DNA from: CAZNPL01 sp964574815
Lineage (GTDB): Bacteria > Planctomycetota > Phycisphaerae > UBA1845
Length of the DNA: 16,458 nt
Assembly: GCA_964574815.1 (NCBI GenBank)
Contig: CAZNPL010000069.1
Span: 1-16,458 of the forward strand
Direction of reading: 5' to 3'
The notes beneath the pieces were generated by a model, which made no database searches, had not been told where the DNA came from, and was given only the letters and a program-made list of their open reading frames with translations. The position numbers and the translations under genes are program-made. Positions 14,147-16,458 of the stretch are shown here, piece by piece (position 1 is the stretch's first letter; every line of letters begins with the position of its first letter).

Positions 14147-16057
14147 ATGTGCGGCATCGCCGGTATCGTCGACTTCGCGGGCCGACCCATCGCCCCGGAG
14201 CCGCTTGATTGCGCCTGCGCCGCGCTTCGCCACCGAGGCCCCGACGACGCCGGCTCCTGGTTCCACAACGCACAACCGACCGCCGTCGCGCTCGCCGCCA
14301 CCCGCCTCGCCATCCTCGATCCCACGCCCGCGGGCCGCCAGCCCATGAGCACACCCGACGGCCGCTGCCACATCGTCTTCAACGGCCTGATTTACAACTA
14401 CCGCGAGCTGCGCGCCGAACTCATCGCCGCAGGCACGACCATCCGCTCCCAATGCGACACCGAGGTGGCACTCGCCGCCTGCGCAAAATGGGGCCCCGAA
14501 GCCCTCACCCGATTCAACGGCATGTGGGCCTTCGCCTTCTACGACCGCCAGGAAAACCGCGGCTTCCTCGCCCGCGACCGCTTCGGCATCAAGCCGCTGC
14601 TCTGGTGCCTCCACCAGAACCGCTTGATGTTCGCCAGCGAAATGCGCGCACTGGCCACCCTCGGCGACTGGCCACGGGACATCGACAACGCCGCCCTCGC
14701 CCACTATCTCCGCTTCGGCTACGTCGCCCACCCACGCACCATATACAGCAGCGTCAAACGCCTGCCACCGGGAAGCTTCTTAACCTTCAACGCCTCAGGC
14801 CTCGCCCAGCCGACCCGCTACTACTCCCTGCCAAGCGCGCGATCTCCCGCCCAGGCCGTCGACCGCCGCGAGGCTGCCCGACGAATCCGCCGCGCCATCT
14901 TCCACGCCATCGCCAGACGCCGGGTGGCCGACGTCCCGATCGGCGCCTTCCTCTCCGGCGGACTCGACTCCTCGATCATCGTGGCCCACCTCGCCGAGGT
15001 CAGCCCCGAGCCGGTCAAGACCTTCTCGGTCGGCTGGGCCGAACATGGCCACTACGACGAAACCCACCACGCCCGCGAGGTCGCCCGCCGTTTCGGCACC
15101 GAGCACCACGAGTTGAAATGCCGCTTCGCCGACGTCCTCGCGATCCTGCCGTCCATCCTCGACTACCTCGGCGAACCGTTCTTCGACAGCTCGATCCTGC
15201 CCACGGCCATCATCTCCCAATTCGCCCGCCGGCACGTCACCGTCTGCCTCTCCGGCGACGGCGGCGACGAGCTCTTCGGAGGCTACTGGCGCTACCTCGC
15301 TCAAGGAACCTACGACCGCTACCTCCGCCTGCCGCGCCCGTTGCGAACCACAGGTCTCGAGCCGTTAGTCCGACGGGCAGGCCAGTCGAAGTCAACGCCA
15401 CTGGCGAACCGCCTACGGCAGTTCCGAAAGATGCTGAGAGCCGGCGAAGCAGACCCTCTCCAGCGCCATCTAGCATGGTCCCACATCCTCGCCCCGGAGG
15501 CCGCAGACATCCTCAAACAAGACGCACCGCCCGACGAGAGCATACAGCGCCTCCAAAAAGAAACCGCCGACCGCGACCCTGCCGACCCCCTGAACCGAAT
15601 CCTCGCCTTCGATCTTCAGTACAGCCTGCCCTGCGACATGTTGCACAAGGTGGACATAGCAAGCATGTACCACTCCCTGGAAACCAGAGTCCCCTTCCTC
15701 GACCCCGAGGTAGTGGCCGAGGTCATCACATTGCCCTCCCTATTGAAAATCGACCGAACCCAAGGTAAAGCAATCCTGAGAGAGGCCTATCGAGACGTCC
15801 TCCCCGAACAGATCCTGTCGCGCCCCAAAATGGGCTTCGAGGTCCCCATCGGCGAGTTCCTCAGAAACGACCTCCGCCCGATGTTCCAAGATACAGTCAC
15901 CCGGGCCGCCGTGGACTCGTTTCAACTCTTGGAATACGACGCCGTCGAGCGCGTCTACGCCGACCATTGCACCCGCCGCGGTGAGCATGCCGACCTCCTG
16001 TTTGCGCTGTTGAGCCTCTGCTGGTGGAGGCAGAAGGGCAGGGACGAAGGGACGTAG
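14147..16057 (+). CDS. asnB: Asparagine synthase (glutamine-hydrolysing), AsnB type
   Basis: It transfers ammonia from glutamine to an aspartyl-AMP carboxylate, or to a related acid in the family's many amidotransferase paralogues. The product is 636 aa, normal length. The N-terminal Ntn-hydrolase domain starts MCGIAG, with Cys2 as nucleophile. It has RHRGPDD (28-34), R53, FNGLIYNYREL (78-88) and CDTEV with D104. The synthetase domain has the PPi loop SGGLDSS (270-276) and LSGDGGDELFGGY (368-380). An oddity is that the usual NGE of the glutaminase site is NGL, so the Glu equal to E76 of E. coli AsnB is Leu81. The last codons (GRDEGT and the TAG stop) lie in an 8-bp tandem repeat, so the original C-terminus may have been altered. 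It follows the TPR gene by 8 bases. Confidence 0.93.
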   Translation: MCGIAGIVDFAGRPIAPEPLDCACAALRHRGPDDAGSWFHNAQPTAVALAATRLAILDPTPAGRQPMSTPDGRCHIVFNGLIYNYRELRAELIAAGTTIRSQCDTEVALAACAKWGPEALTRFNGMWAFAFYDRQENRGFLARDRFGIKPLLWCLHQNRLMFASEMRALATLGDWPRDIDNAALAHYLRFGYVAHPRTIYSSVKRLPPGSFLTFNASGLAQPTRYYSLPSARSPAQAVDRREAARRIRRAIFHAIARRRVADVPIGAFLSGGLDSSIIVAHLAEVSPEPVKTFSVGWAEHGHYDETHHAREVARRFGTEHHELKCRFADVLAILPSILDYLGEPFFDSSILPTAIISQFARRHVTVCLSGDGGDELFGGYWRYLAQGTYDRYLRLPRPLRTTGLEPLVRRAGQSKSTPLANRLRQFRKMLRAGEADPLQRHLAWSHILAPEAADILKQDAPPDESIQRLQKETADRDPADPLNRILAFDLQYSLPCDMLHKVDIASMYHSLETRVPFLDPEVVAEVITLPSLLKIDRTQGKAILREAYRDVLPEQILSRPKMGFEVPIGEFLRNDLRPMFQDTVTRAAVDSFQLLEYDAVERVYADHCTRRGEHADLLFALLSLCWWRQKGRDEGT

Positions 16058-16090
16058 GGACACAGGGACGAAGGCACGTAGGCACGAAGG
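16043..16090. repeat. 8-bp tandem repeat, six units, overlapping the asnB stop
   Basis: Six consecutive octamers follow each other: GACGAAGG, GACGTAGG, GACACAGG, GACGAAGG, CACGTAGG, CACGAAGG. The first two are inside asnB, and the TAG stop (16055-16057) is part of the second unit. Expansion or contraction by one unit would shift the frame. Confidence 0.85.
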
Positions 16091-16232
16091 GGGTGGGCGG
16101 GAATGTGGCGATTCAGGTTGGCGGGGCGCTTGGGTTCGTTTGGCGCTGGTTGTCGCGCCGGTTGGGACGCGGCGAGGACCGACGGCCGGCTCGTGGCGGC
16201 CGGATAGGCCGCGCGGTATAGGCGGCAGGTCG

Positions 16233-16269
16233 CTGACCACCGGTAACCGAGAACTGATGACTGAGCACT
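16233..16269. repeat. 7-bp tandem repeat cluster 1 (CTGANNA type)
   Basis: Five heptamers in register: CTGACCA, CCGGTAA, CCGAGAA, CTGATGA, CTGAGCA, then CT. The last units match cluster 2. This is the first of two such clusters in the non-coding tail of the window. Confidence 0.65.
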
Positions 16270-16358
16270 CGCGCGGCTTTGGCTTCGTTTCGCACGGGCA
16301 CTTTCGGCGTTGGCGCGTCCGGAAGGCGGGGGACCCGAGCGACGTCGAAGGCACAGGT

Positions 16359-16388
16359 CTGATAACTGACAACTGATGACTGAGAACT
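16359..16388. repeat. 7-bp tandem repeat cluster 2 (CTGANNA type)
   Basis: Four heptamers in register: CTGATAA, CTGACAA, CTGATGA, CTGAGAA, then CT. AACTGATGACTGAG-ACT is shared with cluster 1 at a distance of 119 bases. Heptameric repeats of this type are known from many bacterial intergenic regions. Confidence 0.8.
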
Positions 16389-16458
16389 TCCGCATCGGTT
16401 GGGTTCGTTTGGCGCGGGCAGTTGTTGGTGCGCGAGCGATTGAAGGTCCGGTCGCTGG

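Larger units (their letters stand above)
16131..16415. repeat. Dispersed repeat in the asnB downstream region
   Basis: The 16-mer TGGGTTCGTTTGGCGC occurs exactly at 16131-16146 and 16400-16415. A diverged third copy (TTGGCTTCGTTTCGCACGGGCA) lies at about 16279-16300. The second and third copies each follow a 7-bp repeat cluster by the same distance, so the composite unit recurs about every 120 bases. No convincing gene lies in 16058-16458. Confidence 0.65.

Noticed and set aside
13467..14731. Long minus-strand open frames opposite the TPR and asnB genes
   Set aside because: Low-complexity Gly/Ala/Val/Glu translations, typical antisense shadows of GC-rich genes with clear sense-strand families.
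14209..15768. A 519-codon plus-strand open frame inside asnB
   Set aside because: It is a shifted frame of asnB with extreme Arg/Pro content and no motifs; asnB itself is unambiguous.
16233..16388. Regularly spaced repeats considered as a CRISPR array
   Set aside because: The units are 7 bases in direct tandem with no unique spacers of 25-40 bases, and no cas genes are present.
15955..16395. Minus-strand frames through the tail (peptides such as LRAYVPSSLCPYVPSSL)
   Set aside because: The peptide periodicity is produced by the 8-bp and 7-bp DNA repeats; there is no ribosome site or family match.

Overview
The window is a high-GC bacterial chromosome segment. It is most likely from a planctomycete, possibly Phycisphaerae-like, although no rRNA or other decisive marker is present. 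The inference rests on the gene set: an NfuN-only protein, a stand-alone LigD phosphoesterase-like protein, a two-CxxC small protein with a helical insert, secreted single-span hypotheticals, and intergenic 7-bp and 8-bp tandem repeats.

Left part (1-5030, minus strand): a metal-efflux region. A good promoter-like site (4392-4419) precedes a small secreted His-rich protein. A CusB/CzcB-type lipoprotein adaptor with His clusters at both ends follows, then a CusA/CzcA-type RND pump. The pump stops at residue 639 of a normal ~1040, 38 bases from the window edge, so it looks disrupted. Upstream of the promoter lies the C-terminal third of a heavy-metal P1B ATPase without its N-terminal two thirds. 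By eye this part is somewhat less GC-rich than the rest.

Junction (5029-5490): a decayed C-terminal fragment of a REP-associated/IS200-like Y1 transposase, with two in-frame stops. It lies exactly between the ATPase remnant and the stop codon of wecB.

Middle (5490-11249): wecB (UDP-GlcNAc 2-epimerase) and an NfuN-domain protein on the minus strand. These diverge from a translationally coupled hflK-hflC pair, membrane SPFH proteins that in other bacteria regulate the FtsH protease. hflC converges on mnmE (tRNA U34 modification GTPase) across a 23-base gap filled by a GC hairpin. mnmE diverges from the small two-CxxC protein.

Right part (11290-16458): two divergent single-span hypothetical proteins, a LigD 3'-phosphoesterase-like protein, a TPR lipoprotein, and an asparagine synthase (asnB type) 8 bases after it. 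The last ~400 bases hold no gene. They contain an 8-bp tandem array that runs into the 3' end of asnB, two clusters of a 7-bp tandem repeat, and a longer dispersed repeat.

I found no CRISPR array, tRNA, rRNA or complete mobile element, and no convincing undescribed multi-gene system. The most informative observations are the eroded metal-resistance region with its transposase scar, the small His-rich first gene of the efflux operon, unusual active-site substitutions in MnmE, AsnB and the LigD-like protein, and the repeat array that supplies the asnB stop codon.
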